Shown here one piece after another: positions 36,636 to 46,356 of a stretch of DNA of 64,000 nt (the stretch's first letter is position 1; every line of letters begins with the position of its first letter). The DNA comes from Bradyrhizobium quebecense (GTDB taxonomy: Bacteria; Pseudomonadota; Alphaproteobacteria; Rhizobiales; Xanthobacteraceae). The stretch is taken from contig NZ_CP088022.1 in the NCBI RefSeq assembly GCF_013373795.3, positions 682,001-746,000 on the forward strand. The letters run 5' to 3'. Position numbers and translations under genes: made by a program. The notes under the pieces were generated by a model. It ran no database searches. It was not told the DNA's origin and saw only the letters and a list, made by a program, of their open reading frames with translations.

Positions 36636-37150
36636 GATAACCTTCCCTGTTTTTGTTGCGTGACACAGCAGCGCCGCGCGACCGCCTGACGGCCTCGTAA
36701 TGTCCAGAACGTCTTGTTCGATGGTTGCGAATGGGACGGCAATGAAGAAGACCTTGCAGGAACGTCTCAAGACAATCGAAGCTGTTCGCCGTGCAGGGCG
36801 AACAGCCCTGCGCGTCGTCGTCGGCATCGGCGCCGATGTGGCTCACAGCCCTAAGGCAATTTGAGCTGGCGCGACGCGCAGCTGGCGTGTGGTGATTTTT
36901 CGGACCGGTGAATTCTCGGATGCCCCGGTGGCGCGATCCGATGTGAAGGCTGGATTACAATCAGGATGGTGGCGCAGAGCGCGACATCCCCCGATGCTGC
37001 AATTGATCCCGAACCCGCCGCTATCCAACGCGGGTGCGAGACTGTAATGAGGTCGCTGGCCGCGTGCGTCGGGGGGCGCTGGCGGGCTGCGATCGACTTG
37101 ACGTGCCTGTCACCAGGCGATCGGACTCACGACATAACGATGGATTTGAC
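36636..37150. other. Intergenic stretch
   Basis: About 500 bases between the divergently read PstS-like and Mfd-like genes. It contains no open frame with recognisable features. Both promoters should be here; I could not single out boxes with confidence. Confidence 0.4.
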
Positions 37151-40100
37151 GTGGCGAATACCAAGAAGGCCCGCGCGGCTGCTGGCGCGAAAAAGAAAAG
37201 CAGGGGATTGACGCGTTCCGGGATCTCATCCTCCTCGCCACTGGGCATGCTGGCGCTGCATCTTCTCGAGCAATGGAAGAAGTCCGGGCGTGACGGCATC
37301 GTCTTCCTTGCGGAAAGCGAGAACAGAGCGGAGCGCCTCGGCAGCGTGCTGCATTCGCTCGATCCTTCGCTCGAAGTGCTGGTGTTCCCGAGGCTGAATA
37401 CCTTGCCGTTTGACGGGCTGGAGCCGTCGCACGAGATCGCCGGCAGGCGGAGCTCGGTGTTGCGGCGTCTTGCGAAGAGCAGGAAGCCGGTCTTCCTGGT
37501 GTCGACGGCCGAGGCGATCATGGAACGGTTGCCGCTGCCCGCGAGCTGGGGCCGCCTCAGCATCAGCCTGAAGGTCGGTGCGCGCTATTCCGAGCAGGAT
37601 CTCAAGGATCGTCTGGAAGCTCTGGGATACGATCTCGACGAAGAGGCAGACTATCCCGGAAGCGTCCTGTTCCACGGAATGACGTTCGAGGTGTTTCCTG
37701 CCGGTGCCCTTGGGCCGTACAGGATCGAGCATTCCGGTGGCGTGATCCGCAGGATCGCCGGAGTAGATCCCAACGAACACGACGTCGTCTTCGATACGCA
37801 GGAGCTGCTGATCGATCCGATGTCGGAACGGATTGCGTTGGGAGGCAAGCGAGCACAGCGGGCGGCGCTGCCGGATTATTGCCCGCGCGCCCGCTGGATC
37901 GCGGACGCGGGAGTTGCAGGTCATGCCGATAGCTGGCTGAGCACGATCAAAGAGGCGGCCGGCCGCAGAGAGACGGAGCGCGAGTACTTCGGCCCCGTCG
38001 ACTGGAAGCGTCTGACCAAGCGCATGAGTGCGCTGCCTCGCAAGGCGGCGTTCACCCCGACGCCCGATTTCTCGACGGTCGCCTCGTCGCGAAAAGCGCT
38101 CCGCGCCTTTGTCGCCGACATGCAGCGCGCCGGATCGCGGCTGGTGTTTGTTGCGGCGGTGGAGGACGACCTGCGCGCGATCGAGCGCATGAGCGGGGTC
38201 AAGGCGGAGCGCGTCGGAGGTTGGAGCGAGGCGGCGAAGGGGCGGGGTGGCGAAGCGGCGCTGCTGGCTGACTTCGATACCGGCTTCATCGGTTCGGGCC
38301 GCAAGCCGCTTGTCGTCGTCACGGCGACCGACGTGCTCGGCAGCCGGGCTCATCATCCGCAGCCCATGGCCAGAGCCTGGGGTGCGGCATTCGATCATCC
38401 CGACGTGCCGGAGCGCGGCGCGGTCGTCGTTCATCTGCCGCGCGGGCTGGCCGTGCTCGATGGCTTGCAAACCCTCGACATGGGAAAGGGATCATCGCGC
38501 GAGATGATCAGGCTGGGATTTGCCGGGGATGATGCCGTGCTTGTTCCGCCCGCCGACCTTGCGCTGATCTGGCCGTATGCGGCGGAGCGCGGCAAGCTGA
38601 CCTTGGACAAGGCGGACGGAAGCACGTGGTGGGCGCGACGGACCAAGGCGGAGCAGGAGATTCAACTTGCCGCCAAGACGCTTGCCAAGCACATCGCGCA
38701 GCGACGCCGCCGGCGCGCTCCCAAACTGGTCGCTCCCGGTCCCGCATACGAGCGGTTCGTCGCGCGCTTTCCATATTTCACGACAGTCGACCAGGCGAAG
38801 GCGATTCGGGACGTGCTGGATGATCTGGCGTCGGGTCATCCGATGGACCGGGTCGTCTGCGGCGACGTCGGGTTTGGCAAGACCGAGGTTGCCTTGCGCG
38901 CGGCGGCGGCCGTTGCCCTGTCAGGCAAGCAGGTTGCCGTCGTCGTCCCGACGACCGTCCTGGCAAGGCAGCACGTCGCGACGTTCCGCAAACGGTTTGC
39001 CCCGCTCGGCATCGAAGTGGGAAGCTTGTCGCGCGGGACGTCGGCTGCGGAGATGAAGCAGACGAAGGAGGGCCTGCGAAGCGGAAAGATCAAGATCGTG
39101 GTCGGCACGCAGGCGATCGCATCGAAGGACGTGAAATTCGCCAAGCTGAGCCTGGTCATTGTCGACGAAGAGCAGCACTTCGGGGCGGCGGAGAAGGCGA
39201 AGCTTTCGGGCCTGGCGAAGAGCGTCCATACGCTTTGGATGAGTGCCACGCCGATCCCGCGCACGCTTGCGGCAGGTCTCGCCGGATTCAGGGACCTGAG
39301 CGTGATCGCATCCCCGCCGGTCCATCGGCTTCCGGTCGTGACCAAGATCGCGCCACTTTCGGACGCCGCCATTGCCGCTGCACTGCTGCGCGAGCAGCGA
39401 CGTCACGGGCAAAGCTTCCTGATCTGCCCACGCATCCAGGATCTGGATCCGCTGTTGGCGCGCGTGCAGGCGGTGGCCCCGGAGCTCCGCATCGCTTGCC
39501 TGCATGGCAAGTTACCGGCCGACGAGATTGACGATCGAATGATGAGCTTCGTCGAAGGCGAGGCCGATGTGCTGCTGGCGACCAACATCGTGGAAAGCGG
39601 TCTCGACATTCCGCGGGCGAACACCATCGTGGTCTGCTGGCCGGAAAAGTTTGGTCTGGCACAGCTCCACCAGCTCAGGGGGCGGGTGGGACGCGGTGGC
39701 ACGCGCGCCTTCGCGTACATGCTGACGGAATCGAATTCGGAGCAATCCGGCAAGCGTTTGGCCGTTCTCGAGGAGTTCAGCAGACCGGGCGCCGGTTTCG
39801 CGATCAGCGAGCGCGATCTGGACCTCAGAGGTGCCGGAGATCTGCTTTCCGAGCGGCAATCCGGCCACGTGCAGGTTTTCGGACCGGTGCTCTACAGCCA
39901 CCTTCTGAAGCAGGCCTCGGAGAAGACCAACGACCGGGCCGCGGATCTTTGGGTGCCCGATCTCAACCTTCCACTCGCCGACCTGCTACCCCGGAGTTAT
40001 GTGCAATCGGAATCCATGCGCCTTGAAATCTATGGCCGCGTCGCGAGGTGCCGGAGCGAAGACGATCTGGAAGATCTGGAGGAAGAGACCTCTCGCCGCT

Positions 40101-40351
40101 TCGGCAAGCTGCCGCCGGCCGGCCGGGATTTCTTCACAGCGGCAAGGCTCAGGATCGATTGCAAGCGGCGAGGTATCGTGAGGCTCGACGTCGGGCCGGA
40201 GGCCGTCGCAGCGACGTTTCTGCCGGGGAGGCTGCCTAAATCCAGAGCACGATCGCTCCAACGCGACGGCGATCGCGTCTTTTACTCGGGCAAGACAAAC
40301 GAACCGCCGTTCGAGCGGATCGATGATCTGCTCGACATCTTGGACGAGTGA
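37151..40351 (+). CDS. Mfd-like DEAD/DEAH-box helicase (transcription-repair coupling factor paralogue)
   Basis: A 1066-aa protein with the Mfd layout. Residues about 20-340 resemble the UvrB-like part. An RNA-polymerase-interaction-like segment follows (GAVVVHLPRGLAVLDGLQTL). Then come RecG-like helicase domains with GDVGFGKTEVALRAA (Walker A), DEEQHFG, SATPIPRTLAAG, ATNIVESGLDIP and QLRGRVGRGG, and a TRCF-like C-terminal domain (EIYGRVARCRSEDDLEDL). It is somewhat shorter than housekeeping Mfd (about 1150-1170 aa) and quite diverged, so it is probably a second, accessory copy. The start is uncertain: GTG 37151 (VANTKKARAAAG) is chosen, GTG 37034 is in frame. Confidence 0.85.
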   Translation: MANTKKARAAAGAKKKSRGLTRSGISSSSPLGMLALHLLEQWKKSGRDGIVFLAESENRAERLGSVLHSLDPSLEVLVFPRLNTLPFDGLEPSHEIAGRRSSVLRRLAKSRKPVFLVSTAEAIMERLPLPASWGRLSISLKVGARYSEQDLKDRLEALGYDLDEEADYPGSVLFHGMTFEVFPAGALGPYRIEHSGGVIRRIAGVDPNEHDVVFDTQELLIDPMSERIALGGKRAQRAALPDYCPRARWIADAGVAGHADSWLSTIKEAAGRRETEREYFGPVDWKRLTKRMSALPRKAAFTPTPDFSTVASSRKALRAFVADMQRAGSRLVFVAAVEDDLRAIERMSGVKAERVGGWSEAAKGRGGEAALLADFDTGFIGSGRKPLVVVTATDVLGSRAHHPQPMARAWGAAFDHPDVPERGAVVVHLPRGLAVLDGLQTLDMGKGSSREMIRLGFAGDDAVLVPPADLALIWPYAAERGKLTLDKADGSTWWARRTKAEQEIQLAAKTLAKHIAQRRRRRAPKLVAPGPAYERFVARFPYFTTVDQAKAIRDVLDDLASGHPMDRVVCGDVGFGKTEVALRAAAAVALSGKQVAVVVPTTVLARQHVATFRKRFAPLGIEVGSLSRGTSAAEMKQTKEGLRSGKIKIVVGTQAIASKDVKFAKLSLVIVDEEQHFGAAEKAKLSGLAKSVHTLWMSATPIPRTLAAGLAGFRDLSVIASPPVHRLPVVTKIAPLSDAAIAAALLREQRRHGQSFLICPRIQDLDPLLARVQAVAPELRIACLHGKLPADEIDDRMMSFVEGEADVLLATNIVESGLDIPRANTIVVCWPEKFGLAQLHQLRGRVGRGGTRAFAYMLTESNSEQSGKRLAVLEEFSRPGAGFAISERDLDLRGAGDLLSERQSGHVQVFGPVLYSHLLKQASEKTNDRAADLWVPDLNLPLADLLPRSYVQSESMRLEIYGRVARCRSEDDLEDLEEETSRRFGKLPPAGRDFFTAARLRIDCKRRGIVRLDVGPEAVAATFLPGRLPKSRARSLQRDGDRVFYSGKTNEPPFERIDDLLDILDE

Positions 40352-41194
40352 GTACGACGTTACTCCTGGCCAAGTCTTCGTCGTCGGCCTGCTCTGATGT
40401 GAACGATCGTGCCGCCGCTTCGCGGTGCCGCCGGACGTTCGTCAGATGCGAGTCTTGTGACTGCGTCGGAGCGCATCGCCCCTTGTGAGTGCATCGCGCG
40501 GGCAGTGGAGATATTTCATCGTGCGCCGGCTGCGGAGAACAAATCGACTGATTCCGTACGCTGACATCGCCGTGACATGTAGCGCCGGTAGTGCACCTGT
40601 GAGGCGGTCCGTCCGCCGTCGTCAAGCTTGCTCCGAACAATCGGAATGCCCCCTTCAAGGCGCGAGTCGACGGTATTTGGGGCGGGCTATGTCGTTCAGA
40701 TACCGGCATTTTCGAGCCGAAATTTTGGGCACGGAGCCGGAATCAGTGGCGTCGGAACGGCCTCCGATTTCGTTTTATCGGCAGGACGACGCGTTTTGCA
40801 CACCGTTCCGCCCGCTGTTGCCCAAGCTTGGGCCCGCTAGCGGTATCTCAAGTATTATCGTTATATTTCAATGGCTTGTCGAAATGCCGCAGTTCAAATA
40901 CCCGTGATATTTGTGCAACATTTGCCCGAAAACAGCCGTAACTTACCTCAACGCGAGCGGTCTTTTGTTGCGTGATCGGGGGCCTTCTGTCTCAGATGGA
41001 ACTGCGACGGAGGGGGGCATCCCAAGGTCGTCCCGTTTTAGGTGGTTCGCTTAAGTCCCTCGCGTTCATGCGGGTGTGTCCGAAGGCGCGAAGCGACTGA
41101 GCGGGGATTTAAGGGACAAAGGGAACCAACCTGAGGGTGTTTTACCCGGCGGATCCGGAACCTTCCCTGAGATAGAGCAACTTGGAGGTTTAAC
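40352..41194. other. Long intergenic region upstream of the porin
   Basis: About 840 bases. Short open frames (for instance 40485-40907 plus) have no recognisable features. The last 250 bases are probably the promoter and leader of the porin gene, ending in TTGGAGG eight bases before its ATG. I see no confident regulatory motif. Confidence 0.4.
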
Positions 41195-42769
41195 ATGAAG
41201 ATGGTTAAGAGCCTTATCCTCGGCTCGGCGGCGGCTCTCGTCGCGGTCGGCGGAGCTCAGGCGGCCGATCTTCCCGTCAAGGCCAAAGCGGTCGAGTACG
41301 TGAAGGTTTGCTCCCTGTATGGTCCCGGTTTCTACTACATCCCGGGCACCGATACCTGTATCAAGCTGGGCGGCTATCTGCGCGCAGACGTTCTGGTGAA
41401 CACCAACTCGGACAACACCGGCAACACCTCGGGCGCTGGCGGGGCGAACAACCGGTTCACCAACGGCTACACCTGGCGTTCGCGTGAAGACCTCAACATC
41501 GATACGCGCACCGCGACCGAATACGGCGTCGTCCGCACCTTCTTCGATGCGACGTTCTCTTGGACGTCGGACACCTACGCTGGCCAGGGCAACGGCTCGA
41601 CCGTCTACTCGGCGATCGGCACCGCTTCGGCTCCGAACAACGCCAACTCCGGCGCTGTGGCAGGTGGCACGGTTGGCGTCTACTACGCCTTCATCCAGTT
41701 CGCCGGCTTCACCATGGGTAAGGCGGTCTCGCAGTTCTCGGCTCCGTGGGCCAACTACCCGGGCAACAACTACGATGGTCTCGTCGGCGGCGGCGGTACG
41801 ATCACTGGCGTGAACCAGTTCACCTACACCGCTCAGTTCGGCAACGGCGTGTCGCTGTCTCTGTCGGCTCAGGACCAGTCGGCCTACTATCAGGCTGGTG
41901 TGGCCAATCTTGGCGCCCTTAGCCCGATTGGCGCCGCTATCGGTGCTACCGGTCCCTTCGGCGCCAGCGACTATGCCGGCACGATTTCTCCGGACTTCGT
42001 CGCGATGCTGCGTGTCGACCAGGCTTGGGGACTGTTCCAGGCTTCGTTCGCGGCGCATGACAACCATGCGGCCTATTACGGCGGCACTGAGTTGACCGGT
42101 CATCCGGACGACAGGTGGGGCTGGGCTGGTCAGTTGGCCTTGTCGATCAAGAACATCCCGACCGGACCGGGCGACACCATCAACATGCAGGGTGTGTATA
42201 CGGACGGTGCGACCCGCTACAACATCCAGGACCTCGCTGGTTCGGCTGGTGCGAATACCATTTATGGTGGCACCAATCTGGCTGGCGCCTATCAGAGCGT
42301 AGGGTTCGGCATTGCGCCCGACTCGGTGTTCGCAACCGGAACACAACAGCAGCTGATTCAGACCTGGGGCTTCCGCGGTGCATACGTGCACAACTGGAAC
42401 CCCTACTGGAACACCTCGATCTACGGTGCTTATGCCGCTGTTATGTACAACGACACGGCCAAGACTCTCGTCTGTGGCGTTGGCGGCGTCGGTGGCTCGA
42501 TCCGGAGCGCACTTGCTCCTGCGGGCAGCGGAGCTGCTATGACCACCTGCAACCCCGACTACAACATCGCGCAGATCGGTACGCAGACCCAGTGGACCCC
42601 CGTCAAGAACCTGACCTTCACGGCAGACCTGACCTACACCCACCTGGATCAGAAGAACGCAGGCACGGTCGTGGCACCCAGCACTCCTATCGGCAAGCCC
42701 GCAGCTCTCTACGAGCTGAAGGACCAGAACACTCTGCTCCTCCTGCTTCGCGCTCAGCGCAACTGGTAA
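41195..42769 (+). CDS. Omp2b-type outer-membrane porin
   Basis: A 524-aa rhizobial porin. The signal peptide is LILGSAAALVAVGGAQAADLPVKA, and the mature protein begins with the typical CSLYGPGFYYIPGTDTCIKLGGYLRADV. Regular amphipathic strands follow (YTWRSREDLNIDTRTATEYG, VYYAFIQFAGFTMGKAVSQF), as does the late C-x-P-D-Y loop and a C-terminal strand LLLLLRAQRNW ending in an aromatic residue as needed for outer-membrane insertion. TTGGAGG precedes the ATG. It is strongly codon-biased, which suggests high expression, and is followed by a strong terminator. Confidence 0.95.
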   Translation: MKMVKSLILGSAAALVAVGGAQAADLPVKAKAVEYVKVCSLYGPGFYYIPGTDTCIKLGGYLRADVLVNTNSDNTGNTSGAGGANNRFTNGYTWRSREDLNIDTRTATEYGVVRTFFDATFSWTSDTYAGQGNGSTVYSAIGTASAPNNANSGAVAGGTVGVYYAFIQFAGFTMGKAVSQFSAPWANYPGNNYDGLVGGGGTITGVNQFTYTAQFGNGVSLSLSAQDQSAYYQAGVANLGALSPIGAAIGATGPFGASDYAGTISPDFVAMLRVDQAWGLFQASFAAHDNHAAYYGGTELTGHPDDRWGWAGQLALSIKNIPTGPGDTINMQGVYTDGATRYNIQDLAGSAGANTIYGGTNLAGAYQSVGFGIAPDSVFATGTQQQLIQTWGFRGAYVHNWNPYWNTSIYGAYAAVMYNDTAKTLVCGVGGVGGSIRSALAPAGSGAAMTTCNPDYNIAQIGTQTQWTPVKNLTFTADLTYTHLDQKNAGTVVAPSTPIGKPAALYELKDQNTLLLLLRAQRNW

Positions 42770-42800
42770 TACCGGTTGACCTGACTGTGATCTAACAGAG

Positions 42801-42827
42801 CCCCCGGTGGAAACACCGGGGGTTTTG
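42801..42827 (+). terminator. Terminator of the porin gene
   Basis: CCCCCGGTG-GAAA-CACCGGGGG followed by TTTTGCTTT, about 32 bases past the porin stop. A classic GC-rich stem with a U-run. Confidence 0.9.
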
Positions 42828-42934
42828 CTTTGTCCATTCACGCAGCAGCTCTCACAAGAGCGCCATTTTTTCGTACGATGTCATATTCTGTTCATTAATG
42901 CGTAGCCGCCCACCGATGGATCGTTTGGCGACCG

Positions 42935-43147
42935 ATGACGGTAGCTCAACAAATAATTCGCCTCATTCGCGAGCAACCAGGCCTTACCGAACGCCAGATT
43001 GCCGAGCGCATCTTCGGCGAGGGAGGCTCCATACAGCGCGTCAATCCAACGTGTCGAAAGTTGGTGGCAGCCGGCTGGCTGGAGCGGCACGGCCGAGGAT
43101 GGGCGGCGGACCCGTTCACGTATCACGCCGCAAGGCCCGATCTCTGA
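42935..43147 (+). CDS. Small winged-helix DNA-binding protein
   Basis: A 70-aa protein that reads as one winged helix: TVAQQIIRLIREQPGLTERQIAERIFG, then NPTCRKLVAAGWLERHGRGW. The second-helix/wing pattern is that of small MarR/ArsR-like regulators without an effector domain. It lies between the porin terminator and a second, nearly identical terminator, so it is its own transcription unit. Targets unknown. Confidence 0.7.
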   Translation: MTVAQQIIRLIREQPGLTERQIAERIFGEGGSIQRVNPTCRKLVAAGWLERHGRGWAADPFTYHAARPDL

Positions 43148-43213
43148 GCCAAGATTGGGACTGATCCGATTGTCCCGGGCAGCCGAGCTTCTCATGGTCT
43201 ATCTGTAATTTGC

Positions 43214-43241
43214 CCCCGGCGCCAAAACGCCGGGGGTTTTG
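43214..43241 (+). terminator. Terminator after the small winged-helix gene
   Basis: CCCCCGGCG-CCAAAA-CGCCGGGGG followed by TTTTGCTTT. Nearly the same sequence as the porin terminator 410 bases upstream. Confidence 0.88.
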
Positions 43242-43265
43242 CTTTGGTGGGATCGCCCCCGCCGA

Positions 43266-44300
43266 TCAGGCGGCGAGCATGTCGCGCACCATCGGCACCA
43301 CCTTGCGGCCATAGAGCTCGATGCTCTTCATCAGCTTCTCATGCGGCAGCGGGCCAGCCGAGTATTTCAGCTGGAAGCGCGCCGCGCCGAGCGCCTTCAC
43401 GGTCGCCGCGATCTTGCGGGCGACGGTTTCCGGCGCGCCGACATAGAGCGAGCCGTGTTCGGCCTCAGCCACGAACTCGTCGCGGCCCATCGGCGGCCAG
43501 CCGCGCTCCTTGCCGATCCGGTCGCGCATGACCTTGTAGTCCGGCCACAGCTCTTCCCGAGCTTGCGCGTCGGTCTCGGCAACGTAGCCCGGCGAATGCA
43601 CGCCCATCGGCTTCGGCGTCCGGCCGAACTGCTGGTAGGCCCGCTGGTGCAGGTCGACATAGGGCGCAAAGCGCTTGGGATCGCCGCCAATGATCGCGAG
43701 CATCAGCGGCAGGTCATAATGCGCCGCGCGCACCACCGATTCGGGGCTGCCGCCGACGCCGATCCAGGTCTTCAGCCGGCCGTGCTCGACCGGCGGATAG
43801 ACCGACTGACCCTTGAGCGGCGGCCGCAGCTTGCCTTCCCAGCTCACCGGCTCCTGCTTCAGGAGCTCGACGAACAGGTCGAGCTTCTCCTCGAACAGCT
43901 CGTTGTATTGCCTGAGGTCGAAGCCGAACAACGGGAACGACTCGGTGAACGAACCGCGGCCGAGGATCGCCTCGGCGCGGCCGTTCGAGACCGCGTCGAC
44001 GGTTGCGAAGCGCTGGAAGACGCGGATCGGATCGTCCGAGCTCAGCACGGTCACTGCCGAGCCGAGGCGGATGTTCCGGGTGCGCGCGGCGATCGCCGCC
44101 AGCACGGTCTCGGGGGAGGAGATCGCAAAGTCGGCCCTGTGGTGCTCGCCGAGCCCGATGAAATCGATCCCGAGCTGATCGGCCAGCACCGCCTCGTCGA
44201 CGACGTTGCGGATCACCTGGGCGTGGGGCAGCGGCGCGCCGGCAGCGTCCTTGGTGACGTCGCCGAACGTGTCGAGCCCGAATTCGAGAGAGGTCGTCAT
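43266..44300 (-). CDS. LLM-class flavin-dependent oxidoreductase
   Basis: A bacterial luciferase-like monooxygenase of 344 aa. Visible are LEFGLDTFGD at the N-terminus, GLGEHHRADFAISSPETVLAAIAART, IRLGSAVTVLSSDDPIRVFQRFATVD and KTWIGVGGSPESVVRAA. These enzymes use FMNH2 (or F420 in other groups) and O2 to oxidise small organic compounds. ATG 44300 is used; a TTG lies one codon upstream. It is the last of three minus-strand genes (SDR, GST, this) that may be linked to the TetR gene at 46357. Confidence 0.9.
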   Translation of the reverse strand: MTTSLEFGLDTFGDVTKDAAGAPLPHAQVIRNVVDEAVLADQLGIDFIGLGEHHRADFAISSPETVLAAIAARTRNIRLGSAVTVLSSDDPIRVFQRFATVDAVSNGRAEAILGRGSFTESFPLFGFDLRQYNELFEEKLDLFVELLKQEPVSWEGKLRPPLKGQSVYPPVEHGRLKTWIGVGGSPESVVRAAHYDLPLMLAIIGGDPKRFAPYVDLHQRAYQQFGRTPKPMGVHSPGYVAETDAQAREELWPDYKVMRDRIGKERGWPPMGRDEFVAEAEHGSLYVGAPETVARKIAATVKALGAARFQLKYSAGPLPHEKLMKSIELYGRKVVPMVRDMLAA

Positions 44301-44524
44301 CAATCAGTCCAGTTGTCGGCGTGGCGGAGCATCCGCCACGGGCCACCCATCGCACGCAGGCCGAAAGGTCGTATTGCTGCGGAGATGTCCGCAAGCCTGC
44401 GCTGTGGAGCCTTCGGTTGGAGATCCAGTGGAGGTATTGCCTGTTCGCCGGCCGGCAAGGTCACGCCGCGAAACGCAGCGTTTCCAGGTCGCCTGTATCC
44501 GGCCTGCGGCCGAGGCTGCGGCGA

Positions 44525-45448
44525 TCAGCCCGGCATGACCAGGAAGCCGGCCCGCGGGAAATGCACCACGACCTCGCCTGTGCGTTCGTCGGAGCGGCGG
44601 ATCGCGATGTGCTGTGCCGACAGCGAGACGATCTCGCCGCGGACCGGGATCTTGCCGTAGTCATCCGGCATCACGCTGACGATGTCACCGGGCTTGCGAC
44701 CGTTCGGATCCAAAGGATCGCCGAAAACAGGCGACTCCGGCCGCGACTTCGCCGCGACCTCGAGCGCGTCGGCTGACGACATCTCCGTGCGCGCGTCGTG
44801 GCCAATCGCGCGGACGCGCTCCTCCCAAGCCGCAGTGCGCGGCAAGGGCTTCACGATCTCGTCGATCGTGGCGACGCTCTGCCGTGCGTACCACACGTTC
44901 ATGTAGGCGCTGACGTCGGCGAGGCTGAACTCGCCAAACAGCCACTGTCGGCCGTCACCGAGTTGCGCCTCGATCCAGTCGACATTGGCGCGGAACTGGT
45001 CGCGCATCTGCGGCAGCGCCGCGGCCATGGCGGCGACGTCGAACTTGGCGCCGCGCAGCTTCTCGCGATCCTCGATGAAATCCTGCGGGACCTTGTCGCC
45101 GATGAAGCCGAACGCGAGGGTGACCGTGTTCTGGAAGAACGGCCGGTCGGTCCACATGCCGAGCGCCCAGGGCATCCCGGCATTGCCCGCGGGAAACAGC
45201 GTGGGCGTCGGGTAGCGCCGCTCCAGCTCGCGGATGATGACCTGGGTGTCACAGTAGATGTCCGCGCCGATCTGCATCGTCGGCGTACGGCGATAGCCGC
45301 CGGTCATCGGCATCAAATCCGGCCGCGGCATGATCCGGGAAATCCGTACCGAGTTCCAGGCGAGCTTCTTGAATCCGAAGATGACGCGGATTTTCTCGGA
45401 GAACGGCGATTGATCGAAATGATGCAGGATCGGCATGGGCTGCGACAT
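44525..45448 (-). CDS. Glutathione S-transferase family protein
   Basis: A 307-aa protein with an N-terminal thioredoxin-like GST domain (HHFDQSPFSEKIRVIFGFKKL with the catalytic-Ser region, RRTPTMQIGADIYCDTQVI for GSH binding). An alpha-helical C-terminal domain follows (WLFGEFSLADVSAYMNVWYAR). About 80 further residues end in VVVHFPRAGFLVMPG, an extension typical of one rhizobial GST group. ATG 45448 is chosen; upstream residues to 45643 look unrelated. It would conjugate or reduce an electrophilic compound. Confidence 0.85.
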   Translation of the reverse strand: MSQPMPILHHFDQSPFSEKIRVIFGFKKLAWNSVRISRIMPRPDLMPMTGGYRRTPTMQIGADIYCDTQVIIRELERRYPTPTLFPAGNAGMPWALGMWTDRPFFQNTVTLAFGFIGDKVPQDFIEDREKLRGAKFDVAAMAAALPQMRDQFRANVDWIEAQLGDGRQWLFGEFSLADVSAYMNVWYARQSVATIDEIVKPLPRTAAWEERVRAIGHDARTEMSSADALEVAAKSRPESPVFGDPLDPNGRKPGDIVSVMPDDYGKIPVRGEIVSLSAQHIAIRRSDERTGEVVVHFPRAGFLVMPG

Positions 45449-45560
45449 GGCCTTCTCCCGGGATAGCGGTGCGATCTCCTCGGACCTTGTCGTACAGCCT
45501 GACAAGATTGCGGCGGATCGCAACCCATTTCCTCTGGAGAACGACGACGGCGCGGTGCCG

Positions 45561-46319
45561 TCAGAACGGCTCCGCCCATGGCCGCAGGTCGAGCTCCAGC
45601 GTCCATGCGCTGCGATGCTGGTGATGCAGCACCCAATAGGCATCCGCGATGGCTGCGATGTTGAGCAGCCCGTCCGGCCCGCGGTCGTCCTTCAATTGCG
45701 GACGTGCGCTCAGCAGGCGATCGCCCTCGATGCCGCCATCGACCACGACATGGCCGACATGAATGCGCTGCGGCCCGAATTCCCGCGCCACGCTCTGCGC
45801 CAGCGCGCGCAGCGCGGCCTTGGCGGAGGCGAATGGCGAGTAGTTGGCCTTGCCGCGCAACGAGCCGCTGGCGCCGGTGAACACCAGCGTGCCGCCGCCG
45901 CGCGCAAGCAGGGCAGGGATCGCGGCTTGCGCGAGCTGGAATCCGCCGAGCGCGTGTTCGCGCCAGTGCTCCTCGAAGCGCTGCTCGGTGACCTTCAGGA
46001 ACGGCGCCGGCCGGTTGGAGCCTGCATTGTGCACGGCCATCGCCAGCGGCGCGAGCTTCCCGGCAGCCTCGACGAAGCGGGCAACATCCGTGGCTTTTGA
46101 GGCATCGCCGACGACATGGGTGACTTTGGCGCCGGTTGCTGCGAGTTCGGCCGCCGTCGCGGCGAGCTTCTCGGCGTTGCGCCCGGCGATCGCGACGGGA
46201 TAGCCGCCGGCCGCAAACCGGCGCGCAATCGCGGCGCCGAGGCCATTGGATGCGCCGACGCCGGCAATCAGCACGCTTCCCTGCACGGCGGTCGGCTCGA
46301 GGCCGGATCGGTCGTTCAT
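45561..46319 (-). CDS. SDR family protein with Phe at the catalytic Tyr position
   Basis: A 252-aa short-chain dehydrogenase-like protein. The nucleotide-binding motif is GVGASNGLGAAIARRF and the NAG motif is HNAGSNRP. At the catalytic position, where YxxxK is expected, it reads SPFASAKAALRAL, with Phe in place of Tyr. The nearby Tyr (NYSPF) is three residues earlier. Activity may therefore be altered or lost. It is immediately followed on the same strand by the GST gene and lies next to the TetR gene, all reading the same way. Confidence 0.82.
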   Translation of the reverse strand: MNDRSGLEPTAVQGSVLIAGVGASNGLGAAIARRFAAGGYPVAIAGRNAEKLAATAAELAATGAKVTHVVGDASKATDVARFVEAAGKLAPLAMAVHNAGSNRPAPFLKVTEQRFEEHWREHALGGFQLAQAAIPALLARGGGTLVFTGASGSLRGKANYSPFASAKAALRALAQSVAREFGPQRIHVGHVVVDGGIEGDRLLSARPQLKDDRGPDGLLNIAAIADAYWVLHHQHRSAWTLELDLRPWAEPF

Positions 46320-46356
46320 GGCTCACTCCATCAAGCTGCCCGCGGCGCGGGCGAAA

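Noticed and set aside
35397..36689. A 430-codon plus-strand frame antisense to the PstS-like gene
   Set aside because: Arginine- and glycine-rich shadow; the minus strand has a signal peptide and PBP motifs.
40485..40907. A 140-codon plus-strand frame upstream of the porin
   Set aside because: No recognisable features, arginine- and serine-rich low-quality translation, no ribosome binding site.
41066..42841. A 591-codon open frame antisense to the porin gene
   Set aside because: It is the mirror of a strongly codon-biased gene; the translation has no signal peptide, domain or compositional sense, and the porin reading is certain.
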